A stretch of 64,000 bases of DNA from Ceratobasidium sp. AG-K (Eukaryota; Basidiomycota; Agaricomycetes; Cantharellales; Ceratobasidiaceae), in contig JAWNGF010000005.1 of the NCBI GenBank assembly GCA_037039685.1, positions 1,178,001 through 1,242,000 on the forward strand, given 5' to 3'. The notes under the pieces were generated by a model. It was not told the origin of the DNA and did no database searches. It saw nothing but the letters and a program-made list of their open reading frames with translations. The number at the start of each line of letters is the position of its first letter. Positions within the stretch are counted from its first letter, which is position 1. This document shows, one piece after another, positions 1-11,312 of this stretch. The position numbers were made by a program, and so were the translations under genes.

Positions 1-1594
1 TTTTTAGCGGTCGTTATCGTTTGCTGGTGAGTATATGCGCTTACCGCTTCCCGGAATAGCAACCGGCATAATAATTGTCTTGTGGGGACCTTTATACTCT
101 TGTTTGGTGGTCGGGTCCTTGGTCTCCCTCTCTAGAACAGATTTTCCTTCGGACGTTGCGTACCACTCCAGGAACCGCTCGCGCGCGGCGATGATCCCGT
201 GCCCCTCGTTGAACCCTTTCAGTGAGTCTCGGTTATGGCGAATTTGTTCGGCGACCCAGTGTTGATATGCTCGTGTTTCTGGGCGACGGAGCATATAACT
301 AGAAAGCTTCAAGCCTTGTAGCTGACCCTTGTCCGCAGCGGCGAGCATCTTCTTGGTTACCTCGCGCCATTCGCGATACATCAAGTACGGCTCCTCAAAC
401 TTGATCTTGAAGAAGAACGTCGATCCGGGAGGATAAGGGGGTGGAGTGGATAGCTCTTTCTTGTCTGTAATTCGCTCGCCTCGGGTGCCGCGGTAAGCCT
501 GAACGAGTTGCGGCTGCCGGTCCGAGACGGTAGTGCGTACGACAAAGCCTTCGACAGCCTCTCCTCGCCACTTTCCGACCTTGGCAATCTCGTCGGTGAA
601 CTTTTTGACCTCGCCAATGGTATCAAAAGTTATGGCTGCTGTGGCGATGAACCCCCATTCGCGTGCAAAGGCCTCGACTTCGTCGTTTGCGAGAGTGTAA
701 AAGTCTGCCCGACGCTCGTTGAGACCGTGGAGATGGAGTCCGCTCATTTCCTTCGAGTAGGGAAGGACGTGTTCCTCGAACGAGTCGTCACAGAGCTAGC
801 ATGGACCAGATATTGAATGAATGCCCGTTTAGGAGATGATCCGAGCGACTCACCTCTGCGACCGCAGTCAAATTTCGTTCAAACAACGTCTTTGCAAAAG
901 CCTCTTTCGTCTTTCCTGCCTGTTTGAGATGTTTATGCAACCACTCCTCGCCCTTTTGCGCATGACTCGTCGTACTGCCTTCGATTTCCCCCAGAGCGTG
1001 TTTGGAAGTCACAATTAACTCAGTCGAGGAGAGGGCGGACATGAAAATAATACAGCCATTACTCTTGAGCGTAAGGGTATATGGGGCAGTCGTATGCACC
1101 TCGAGGGCTTCCCACTAGAAAACAAATTAGCATGATCCAATGGCGGTCTAAGAAACTACTGGGCTCACCGTATTCCACTTGACTTCGTTCATATTAAAAA
1201 ACTTGTCATATCCCCGAACCACAATCTGGTCCTTTCCAGCGCCAGGGCTGCCCTCGGCCTCATTCTCGTGCCCGTGCGCCGGAATCCAGCGAGTAAATAA
1301 TCCTCGGGCGAGGGTTGGAAACGGGCAGGGAGACTTGGTATACATCCACTCGGTCATCTTCCAGCTCGTGAGCTCAAAGGATTGGTCTGGCACAGCATAT
1401 TTCTTCCCCCGAACAAGCTTGGGCTGGTTTTTGGCGAGTTTACGGAGGTCGTGGATTAGAGCGGCCGAGTCGGGTTGAGTTTGGGGCGCCGGGTCTTTGG
1501 GTTTGTCGGAGATGGATAGGGTTTCGACTTCGATCTCGTCAGCGTCGTCTTGCGTGTCCTCGGGTGCGAGCTCAGCGTAACGCGATGGAGCCAT
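1..1594 (-). CDS. TRL1: tRNA ligase (Trl1-like), 5' part; runs off the left edge
   Basis: Fungal tRNA ligase joins tRNA exon halves after intron removal and, in yeast, also splices HAC1 mRNA. Three exons are visible (about 1594-1169, 1114-854 and 795-45), joined by introns with GTGAGC/CTAG and GTGAGT/CTAG ends. The first carries RGLFTRW and RGYDKFFNMNEV. The second opens with TLTLKSNGC, whose Lys (about residue 159) fits the adenylated nucleophile of the ligase domain. The third carries LHLHGLNE and ends inside AIPGSGK, the P-loop of the central polynucleotide-kinase domain. A GTAAGC donor splits that codon at 45/44, so the rest of the kinase and the cyclic phosphodiesterase domain lie outside the window. 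I chose the ATG at 1594 (MAPSRYAEL). An in-frame ATG at 1741 would add 49 mostly hydrophobic/Ser-rich residues and is less likely. Family assignment is firm; the start is less so. Confidence 0.9.
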
Positions 1595-2057
1595 AACGAG
1601 GCTAGGACTAGTTGGGGCTGAGGAACTAGCAGCAAGACGCGAGAGCGAGAGTGGAGCTATACAGATTCCAGAGAGGGACAGAGAGATCACGGATATCAAA
1701 GAGGCTCGACAAGCCAGACTTGAGTAGATCGTTGACCACAAGTTCGAGTCACAACTCGCCCAGGCACAACTCAGAGTCAGAGATGGTTGACGTCGGGATC
1801 AAATGCAGGTCGCGAGTCATTTAAATCAATCATCGTGATATCATTTGGTACGATTAAGTCATAACTTGGGTAAATAAACATGAACGTTGTCTCCGTACAC
1901 GAAATAGCAACAGCTGAACTGTGGTACAATCTATGTGCACCTCCGATTATGTATAGTGTGGAATGAAATGCGTTTGCCTCGACCAGAAGATCCATGCACC
2001 AGTCAAGAAAGATGTGATCCCTGAAAATAAAACCCAGACATAAGATAAGATTTAGCC
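1595..2057. other. Intergenic stretch upstream of the tRNA ligase
   Basis: This gap separates the 5' end of the tRNA ligase from the 3' end of the RING gene; both are on the minus strand. I see no convincing coding exon. The open frames here have no recognisable domain. It should contain the ligase promoter and the terminator of the RING gene, but no specific motif stands out. Confidence 0.5.
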
Positions 2058-4616
2058 TCACTTCATACCGCGCAAATGGCCAAACGACGCCTTTCGCGGC
2101 ATTGCCGCCTCGAGAATTCCGTGTTCGTACATGGGATACGCCGGAGGAGAGTCTGCGTATCCGCCAGCATCAAACACGTGCCGACTCGAAGCCGAGAGGT
2201 TGGGAACGTCTTCGGCCGCGACATAGTGCCTCACTGGCGCCACGCCCTTGCGATCGTCTCGGTCCCGGCCTTTGCCACGTGCTCCTCGGTTCTGGTCCCA
2301 CACCGCGTCATATGGCCAGGCAAAGTCGTCGGATGTTCTGGGCACGCGTTGCAGAGTTGGCTCGAGCCCTCGGTTCCGTGTGGTCGAGTCTTGGAATTGT
2401 CTAGGGTAGTGGTGCGACATTTCGTGTACGACGCCTGGGATGCCGAACCCGGCGATGTTCTCGCTGGGTAATGGGTAGGGCGAGTACGCGCCTGTGCGCG
2501 GGACTTGGTCGGCCGACAGTCCAGGGGCGGTGTATGGTGGCTCCGCAGTGGGCGAGGTGACAGGGGTTCCCGCCGCCGGTGCAGACGAAGAAGACCCGAC
2601 TGGGGAAGGTGCTGGAGCGGGCCTCATGTTGATGACCGTCGACGAGGAGCCTAGATCATGGCTCGCGTTTGGCGAGTTTGGCTTTTTGCCCATTGCTCGA
2701 CGCAACACGCGCATCGCTGGCCCATCGCGTGACAGGGCTGGTTTCGCAAGCGCTTCAACGAGTCCCCGACGAGGTCCGGTCGCTGGCGGGGCACCCTTTG
2801 ATCCCGATGCGGCGGGAGGAGAGGTCGGATCGGAAGATTTAGATGGTTCGCCCTTGGTGTGGGGTAATGAATCGGTCGATATTTTGAGCATATCTGGGTT
2901 TTCCATCTCGGTGCCTGGAGGTGCTGACGCGGAGCGCTCGGGAGGACCAGAAGCGTCGACCTGAGCCGAGTGCTTTCTTCTCGACTTGCCCGACTTGTGA
3001 GGTTTTGATTCGGACGCAGCTGGGGCGTCGGTCGCAGGGTCGGCTTCCATCGAGTCGTCAATGTCCTTGTGCTTTCCTTCCCCATGCTCCCTATCCCGGT
3101 GCTTGTCCCTCCCTCGCTCTCTCCTCTCCTTGTCCTTTGAGTGACCCTTTGACCTGGTGTGTTCCCCAGACTTGGAAAACTCGTCCCCCTTGCTAACGTC
3201 AGCTCCCTCGTCCTCTGCCTCCGTTTTGTCCCCAGCCAACGCGTGCCTCGACTTTTTCGGCCTCGCCCCATCCAACTTTCGTAGCCCAGGTGTGGCCGAA
3301 TCATCCGCCACGGGAGCCTTGGGCGCAGAATGCGACAGCTTGCGAGACCGTCGTCGGCTAAGCTTCTTGGGACTGCTCCCACTGGCATCCGGACTGCCGT
3401 CTGCCACCTCATCCTTGAGCGTATGGGGTGCCGCGTGGTCCTGGTCGGCCCGAAGCTGCTTCAACTCGTGCTTGACACTAGACAGCTCCTTTTTAGCTTT
3501 CGAGAGCGTGGCGCGGGATTCGTCTCTGGCCGTTTGGGCCGCCTCCAACTCGGCCCTGAGCGAGTCCCGTTCGGATCGAATGTCATCTCGTGCTGCGAGC
3601 TCGGCCTTGGCTGCTGCGAGCGCAGTGTCGGACTCGGCGAGGGAGGCAGTGGCATCAGCAAGGGAAGAAGTCGTGGTGCGGAGGGATCGTTCGGTGCTGG
3701 CGAGGGATAGCTTCAGGTCCTCGAGCTCTTGTTCGAGCGCTCGTATCTGCGATTTTAAATTAGTTCATGTCAAAGGGTTGTGGCAACACATGGCGTACTT
3801 TCCTGTGCCAAGCTGTTCAGAATCGGGGTACGAAAAAAAGGAACTGAAATTACATACTCGGTGTGTTGACGTTCCCGCTGGTCCGCCTCGCTAAGTGTTT
3901 GGAGCCGGTTCGTGAGTTCGTTGCAGTTTGCCCGTGAATCAATCAGTTTTTGTTCTAGCTGGCGGCAAGCATTGTAATTCTCCATGTTCCCAACAGCCAG
4001 TTGCGACAGAGCCGTCAAGACAGGAAACTACAAAAACGGGATCAGGACGGGCCTACACCCTCGGACGCAACACTCACCCCAGCCGTCGGTTTCTTTCGCC
4101 TCTGTATCCCAACCCACTTTTGGCCCTCTGCCGCAGTCGACTTGATCTTGTCCGCGTCGCGCTCAAAAGTCGCATTCGCCACCGCCACCGCGAGCTTTTC
4201 CGCCTGCCGCGCCAACACCCTGTTTTCATCCTCGTCTCCGTTCACCGTCTCGCTCCCGTCATCCGAGCCCGCAGCCACACTCCCAATCTCCGAGGGAACC
4301 GCGCCCAAGTCGACGTGCAACCGCCGCACCCCCGATTGCTCAAACAACCCGCGACAAAACGCGCATCGGGCCGAACCGCTCGGGTCTCGGTTGTTGTTTG
4401 CATTGGCGGCGATCATGCTTTCCAGACATGACTTGCACGAAATGTGGCCTGGAAAGACAATTCGACAATGGGATAAAATCCGAGATTTCGCCCGATGAGT
4501 GGTTGAATAAACAAAGCAGACTGGAGCTTACCGCAAGGAATACAGTACGGTGGATTGTCGTCTGCATATTCGACAAAACAAACGTCGCAAGTGGACGAAG
4601 CGATGACCTTTAACAT
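2058..4616 (-). CDS. RING-finger, coiled-coil protein with a long disordered tail
   Basis: Four exons fit well (4616-4532, 4448-4078, 4027-3854, 3746-2058), giving about 772 residues. The first two encode a C3HC4-type RING: CDVC, then PYCIPCGHISCKSC across the first splice, then CAFC about 20 residues later. Exons 3 and 4 continue into a heptad-like coiled coil (IRALEQELEDLKLSL and onward), rich in Ala, Glu, Ser and Arg. The last 350 or so residues are low complexity, rich in Lys/Arg/Asp/Ser and then Pro/Ser, and end in SFGHLRGMK. RING proteins of this layout are usually E3 ubiquitin ligases; the substrate cannot be read from sequence. The model reads in frame throughout, with ordinary splice signals. 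I do not recognise a named orthologue. Confidence 0.8.
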
Positions 4617-5059
4617 CTCCCGAGCTCAGGCGGTCGTGGATCCAGCCAGCGTCGAAATGATGAAGTGGTATAGTAGGGCGCTGGACCGAACAAACACGGT
4701 GCAGTGGGATGTTGTCTCTGCTTGGCACAGCCCAGCTAGTGACTAATTCGAGTGGCCCAGGGCAGGGGCAGGTGGTGGTTGGGTAAAACACGCCAACCAG
4801 AGACCACGAGGTGTTGGCCTGGCTCAGGGTTGTGCGTAATGGGTCGTCCGAGTAATAAATACACCAATCGAGCTTTATACAGACTAATCAGCCGACTAGC
4901 TCGAGTCCGTCTGGCCCCGATCTTGCTGTTGTGGTAAAGGCCACGAAAGCACGTGTGCCGTATTCTCAGCGCTCCCGACACAACAATGGAAATTGCAAAT
5001 ACGCGCCATGTTTTGATGTTTGTGCTACATTAGGTGAAATATTACATGTATACTCTATG
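4617..5059. promoter_or_regulatory. Upstream region of the RING gene; no coding signal
   Basis: The gap lies between the ATG of the RING gene at 4616 and the stop of the hydrolase gene, both on the minus strand. It must hold the RING gene promoter. I saw no clear TATA box or repeated motif, and short open frames here look random. Confidence 0.4.
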
Positions 5060-6828
5060 TTATAGTCCTTGCAGTCCACCCTCGGTCTCGTCGTCCGTCC
5101 CAATAACCGTACCTTCTACCGATATCACTTTGAATCCTATATGTCTCCTCGCCCGCTCGACTACAAACCCACTATCCTCATCTAGCTCCCACTCGTCGCC
5201 CACTTCCCGATGCCACACCAACTTTTCAGACGTAGCCTGGATCCACTCCACCACAGGCTTCCGGATCCATCTCGGTGGGGGCTTCTTCCTGCGCCATATA
5301 GACCCGCCTTCGAACCAGCCCAGATGTCCGCCTTTGGGTGTCACGGCTAATACGACGCTCTTGCTTCCAATAGCCGCCTCGACGGGAAGCGTTCTGACAA
5401 TGGGGTCGTCTGCGGCATTGACGGCCAGTAGAGGTACTCGCACTCTCTCGACGTGTGTATCGCTTCGGGCCCATTCGTAATATGCATCTGGGGTGGGGAA
5501 TGGGAACGGAGGCGAGTGACCGCCAGCGATAATCGTCAAATGCGCGTCGACCTGTTTGAGAGTCGGATTACGGAGTGCTAGTACGCGTGGAATGTGTGGT
5601 GTGAGATGCGAGGGTGGGAGTTTAGCCAGCGTCTTGAGATGTCGCGAAAGGAGCTTGAGCAGGTTCCCACCCATGGCTCGCGAATAGACATTCCGATAAA
5701 AGAATGACCCTTCCAAGCTATAATCAATGTTAGCCATGACGTTTGCATCACGTTGAATAACTCACTTCTTGCTGTTATCAACCAAGTTCCATGGCTACAA
5801 ATACGTTAATGCCACGCTGGTACGTAATACAACGCCACTCACGCATCCCAACGCACACCCCGCATCTAATCGACTCGCTTCGCCCTCTTCGCCGAGATAT
5901 CGCACTAGCACGTTCGCGCCCAACGAGAACCCGATGCCTGTTAACTTGGCTCGCGGGTAGGTCTTTTGTAGGTACGACAAGGCCGTTCGGATATCGTCCG
6001 TATGTCCGGCGGAATAGAATTGGGGCGACGATAATGGAACGCCAGCACCTGTGTGACCAACTTAGCGCCACGGTCCCAATAACCACGGCAAGACACTTAC
6101 ATCCACGAAAGTTGACCACTACAGCCCTATACCCAAGTCCTCCCTCCGCTGGCGTGGCGCATACTTGTGATAATATCGACCGGACGTATGATTCGTGCGA
6201 CCCTGTGGGAAACGTCAAGCTCAGCTTTGAAACGTCATCGAGTGCAGTGTGCCTTGCCTCCTGATAAACCATGTAGAACTACGACAATGGGTGTGTCGGG
6301 AGGTAATTCTCTATCCTGCTTGCGTGGTGTAAAGTCCAAACCCCTAACCAGTTGTTGAGCTCGTTGTACGCAGAGATGGTAGGAATAAATACGCACAGAG
6401 TACCTCCGTCGGGTAAGGATATCAATGTCCTGGACGACCGAAATTAGACCCAGTCACACCACCGAGCCTAGGTACTCACCGTTCATATATAACCTCATCT
6501 ACATAATGGAAGTTGCCCGCTACACAGAACGCAGTTTGCACGTGCCCACTAGAAGCGAATGCTAATTAGCCCAAACTGACACTGAAATGAGCCACGGAGC
6601 TTACCCAGGGAGCCACCACGAAGGCTTGTAGTCTTTTATCAAGCTCGGGCACGACGACTCTACCAGCGCTCTAACAGACACCCTCTGAGCCTCGTCTCTA
6701 TTTCCCTCTAACCTCTTCCCCTTGTGTAAAACTTCGAAATATGCAGGTGCATCAGCAGAGTAGAGCATGTTATGGTTTCCGGTCGTGTACCGTCGCCGTC
6801 GGGAAAGAAATGCCCCCATCGCTGGCAA
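5060..6828 (-). CDS. Alpha/beta hydrolase, YheT/EMB8 family
   Basis: This belongs to the YheT/EMB8 serine-hydrolase family, which in yeast includes Eht1, Eeb1 and YMR210w (ethyl-ester synthases and acylglycerol lipases). About seven short introns are needed. The N-terminal exon (6828 down to about 6604) ends KPSWWLPG and splices to GHVQTAF, the family start block. Then come VVVLHGLSGG (oxyanion region), VVVNFRGCAGV, the nucleophile elbow GFSLGAN, the acid NAADDPIV and the base KGGHLGW, so Ser, Asp and His are all present. Product length is about 450-480 residues, as usual. One intron (6257-6203) starts AG|GCAAGG, a GC donor, and only this junction restores GLSGGSHESY. No transmembrane segment is obvious. 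The natural substrate is not predictable from sequence. Confidence 0.85.
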
Positions 6829-8169
6829 CTGGCACTGCCGTAATGGGTGTAAACAGTAAACAAACTACGGCGGCGGGCGGTAACCAGGCAGTGTGAGGCC
6901 AAATGGGCGCGTTCAAGTAGTGGATGGGCACAGGTCTGTGATTTGGGCCATCTCGGCCCTCGGCGCGTCATGCAATTCGTCACGTCCGGCAGGGAAATGG
7001 GAGAAACCCGAGGCCGGATCTCACGTGATGCCGAGCTCCCAGACATCGTCGAATCCGTCGGCTGAATCTACCACGTTGAATAGCTATAGAGGCCAGATCT
7101 GTTTCCCTTTAGCACGACCTTTGCGTGAGGTATTACCTTAGTTTACGTTTGTATCTTGTCAAGCAGTGCCACACTCCCTTGAGCTCGGGAACCTGTGCCC
7201 GGCATCAGGGTAAGTGCTACGCAAATCCACAAATGTAATTTGTAAGTCAGAGCACAGACGCCGGGCGAACGAGTGGTGTTCTAGCTCGCCTGTGTCATCA
7301 GTGCCTTGTGTGTATCCGGGGGTGCCCTATTGGGGGTTTCCGAGTTGGCGAGGGAGCTTCGAGAGGGTATTCATATCCATACTTAAGCGAGCGAAACCTA
7401 AGGTATGTCGGCAGTTCATGGACTTAAACCTTACGTCCGGTATCAACCAGGGAGGTGACGCGGAGTGCGACCGAGTCTACGTACACAACGCGGGGACAGT
7501 GATGTTTCAAGTAGCATTGAGGGAATGAGGTTAAGAAAGTTTATGTTTGAGTGGAAGCCGAACTCTAATTCGAAGCTAACTTTGATGGGATCATTACTGG
7601 GGGGTCAGTCATCCGGAATTTCCTTTGACACAGGAGAGAGCGCCAAACGCTTAGCGCACATATCGACGAGATATCGGGATTGATATCCCAAGGATCGCAG
7701 GCTGCATGTAAATTTCAGACTCGCGATTATGTATTGATGATCTCCATCGGAGATCGGGATTTTTGTAGTGCAGAGAGTACGGTGAGATAAAATCTATTCC
7801 ATTCTTAAACTTAAAGCTACCCCCGCATATTCGCTCACAATAGTGGAACTTGTAAAGCTTGACTTAACCTTCGCTCTGATCATGTAAGCCTTACATAAGC
7901 GGAACGATCCTGCTCCGCCACTCAGACGCACCCTCGACCATACCCTAGTTGAATGGCGGACTGCGAGTAGATTATATCTCAGCTTGAAATAGGTGCTGAT
8001 TAATGACACTAACCGGGAAATTTAGGCGAGACACTCGAGAGCCAAATGCCACTTTCTAGCCCAGGCATCTGTTATCGCATACCCAGTCCAGACCCTTTGG
8101 CGTCTGAAACGGTGCGTTGTTCCGTCTATAATCATGGACCCGTGTTTGAGTATGGAGTAAAACTAACTA
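6829..8169. other. Gene-poor gap between the hydrolase and the kinase pseudogene
   Basis: About 1.3 kb with no recognisable coding exon on either strand. The 5' end holds the hydrolase promoter. Short frames on the plus strand (for example around 7214-7680) have no family resemblance and no consistent splice sites. Confidence 0.45.
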
Positions 8170-10895
8170 TGGTTGGCTTGCCAAGGCTGCCACACGTTTA
8201 GCAAATGTCGGATGCCCAAACCTTAATGAAAAGATAAGGTGGCCCAAGGGCAGGCTCGGGGCGGCTGTGGTCGGCGGCTTTAACGACATACATATCGCAA
8301 GCTTAGAAGAATATAGCAACCCCGTTGCAGTCAAGTATGCTAACCGAGGCAAGGAGGTAGTTAATTCATTTTGCTACTCTTTTCTAAACTAACCGACACA
8401 TAAATGCGCAGCCACTCATAAACGAGGTGGAAACGATCTCGCGGTTGCATCATCCTAACGTATTACGCTTCTTGGGGTTCATCACCGATTATGATGGATT
8501 CGATGACTCTGGTGCAGCGCTTCCTTCGGATATCGGCATTGTCTATCCTTGGGTGGAGTTAAATCTACGGGAATACTTAACAATACACCCCCAAGTAAAC
8601 CGATGCCGCCTAGTAAGTCCTAGTAACCGCAGCCGTGCGCTATACTCTACTATATCACGCCGTTTTAGCATTTGCAGGTTGCCGAAGGGCTGGTGTACCT
8701 GCACAAAGTAGGAGTGGTGAGTTGAGCTCTCGAATATGGCTATGGAATAACGATCCGTCAACACCTCCTTACAATAGATCCATGGGGATCTAAGAACTGT
8801 GAGTTATATAAAATAGGATGCCGGTCAACCACTTTCACAGGAGAACAGCGCAATATTATGATGTCTGAATCGAGTAACAGAACCATCAAAATAACTGGTT
8901 TTGGGGGTTCCGCGCTGGAACAGGACACAACCAACCCAACCAGGATTTTCCAGTTCGCACCTCGGTGGGCGGTAGGTGGCAAAAAGAGTTCTGGCAATTG
9001 TTTGTGATAATAAAACTGCATCCCTCAGTCCCCCGAGAGATTCTCTACGCATGAAAGCTGGCCAAACCCGAAAATCAGATGTTTGGTCCCTTGGAATGGT
9101 GCGTACTATCCGCTCAAGCTATTCTGCCCGCAGGTACTGATACACGATAGATAATATATGTAATTATATATATCCTATTTTTATACGCGTCAATTCATTA
9201 ACCTAATTAAAGGACATATTGACTAACGAGAAACCATTTGTGGAGCTCTCTGAGCTTCGTGTTGTCTCCGTTATCCGGAGTGGGGTACTTCCACCCCGAC
9301 CCAACGGTTTCATTTCTCTCAAGTCCGGATACAACGAGATTGTGTGGGGGTTACTTCTCGTTTGCTGGAAACTAAGCCCCGACGATCGGCCAAGTGCAGA
9401 AACAGTGCGGGATTTTGTGAGCGTGTCCCACTTGATTACGATTTCGCTACCCGTTGAACATGACCACATAGCTTGTTCTAATTGAATGAGAAGGAAACAT
9501 TATCAGTAAAGTACAGAAAACTCTGTCTTCACCGTTCCAACTGCTGACATAACTTTGAGGTAAATGAGGATGCGCAAGTAACCATCAAACATAACATGGG
9601 CCGTTCGTTGGTCTATTGTACGCCCCGGATTTACAGCCAAATAATAATCGAATTAGTCACTTCCCACCATGACAGAGCGCCTTGTTGATCAGGGTTGTTC
9701 CGATGTTTCTTAGCTTACATATGTTGAGGAAAGCGCTATGTATAGTAGCAAGCTCAGCGACGTATACCAAGCACGAATGACCAACGGAACTTTGGTCGCT
9801 GTCAAGTGTCTGAGAGCGATGTCGAATTCAGACAACAAGCCTGACAAGGTCCTCAAGGTCCGCACTTTCTCTTGTGTTTGGCGTGTGCTAACCACGAAGT
9901 ACTGGCAGCGCACAGCCTACGAACTGTATACATGGTCTGTGTCGGCACACCCGAACGTCTTGGAGTTAGTAGGACTGGCTCTGTTTTGGGGCAAACTTGC
10001 GATGGTGGCGCCGTGGATGGAGTATGGGAGTTTATTGGCGTATATTCATGCTAATCCTGGAGTTGATCGGTGTAGCGTAGTGAGCCGTAGTGCTATATCT
10101 GTGCGGGATATTTGGGTAATTCCAATTTGCACTTGCAGTGCACCCGGATAGTAGAAGGACTGGCATACATGCATAGGAAGGGGATCGTGAGTAGTGCATA
10201 TTGCTGTGTATCCCTATGCCATGACAGGACCTTCAAGGCACATGGCGATATCAAAGGCGTATGTTCAAGCACCACTATACTTATGATAAGTAGCCCCAAT
10301 CATATTGGTTAGAACAACGTTGTTGTATCCAAAGATGGGACAGTCAAGATCACCGATTTTGGATGTGCAACGATGAAACGGGACTTTCCTGTTGCATTTA
10401 CTGTCACAGAGAGTCTAAGCTACTCAGTTCGGTGGGCCGTAAGTACCTAATTCCAATGAGCTTCAATATCTGATCTCCCTTCTTAAGGCGCCCGAACTGT
10501 TTTTAGAAAATGCAGCGACAAGCTTTGAAACCGACGTATATGCACTAAGGATGGTATGTGTTCGTCCAGTAATAGCAGGTAGCTATATGCTCTAGACTGA
10601 AGAAATTTATAGACAGTTCTTGTAGGTTCAGCCCAATATAAACATTTTTTTACCCAGCTAAAAACCACGCTCATAACAGGAGGCACTCACAGGCGAAGTT
10701 CCCACAAGGATTGACCGGACCTGTCTGTCATTCATACTGCGCTCGTTAAAAAAGGGTTACCCGCCCGACCAATCTCGAGTATACCTCCGAATAGTATGAA
10801 GGGGAATGAGCTATGGGCCATGCTGGTGCGATGCTGGAGTTATGAGGCTCAGCGTCGACCGAATATAGGAGAACTGCGAGATTGTGTGAGTTAGT
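8170..10895 (+). pseudogene. Decayed tandem pseudokinase-kinase gene, inverted copy of 36131-33179
   Basis: Translated pieces match, exon by exon, the minus-strand gene at 36131-33179. The first kinase-like domain keeps CPNLNEKIRWP, VAVKYAN, SRLHHPNVLRFLGF, IHGDLRT and ITGFGGSALEQ (GFG replaces DFG). The second keeps SDVYQARMTNG, VAVKCLRA, AHGDIKG and ITDFGCATMKRD, a normal DFG. Compared with the other copy it carries disabling changes: one extra base near 9064-9069 (before SDVWSLGM), an in-frame TAG at 9711-9713, and a lost base near 10700 that shifts the last conserved block until PPNSMKG reappears in another frame. Some splice donors are also weak (for example GTCCGC after VLK at about 9858). 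The decay looks recent because identity to the other copy is high. A processed copy is excluded because introns are retained. Confidence 0.8.
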
Positions 10896-11312
10896 GCTAC
10901 ATCCATCTATAGGAAATGCCTTACAGTTATTTGCCGTGCGGTGGCAGCTTCGGAATATAACCCAGGAAAATCTTGTAGCCCCAACCCCTGAATAGTGAAT
11001 TCGGATGTTTTGAAGGATCGTATTTGAACATGAGCGCTGACTAAAGCTACAGTGGACTATAAATTCGCTGGGAAAGATTGTCGCAGATGATATTATGTTG
11101 GGCAAGCACAAATAAACGATTCGACTCCTGAGACCGAGGTCAGGGTCCGGGACTGCACATTCTCAGTACCCGAAATACCCGCACGGTTTGAAACTGTTAC
11201 GATATCAAAGAAAAAACGGGTCTAGAGCGCCATGTACGGATGATAAGGCCTTTATAAGCCTGAGGCACGAATGATTTGGGATCGTATCTCAACTTCGACA
11301 AGACGCGGAGAT
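10896..11312. other. Gap between kinase pseudogene and kinesin gene
   Basis: About 400 bases with nothing recognisable apart from the presumed kinesin promoter. The first kinesin ATG (11313) is preceded by ordinary mixed sequence with no obvious TATA box. Confidence 0.4.

Noticed and set aside
2494..3894. Gly/Ala/Ser-rich plus-strand frames of 156-245 codons
   Set aside because: They overlap the last exon of the RING gene in antisense; low-complexity GC-rich coding sequence commonly leaves such shadows.
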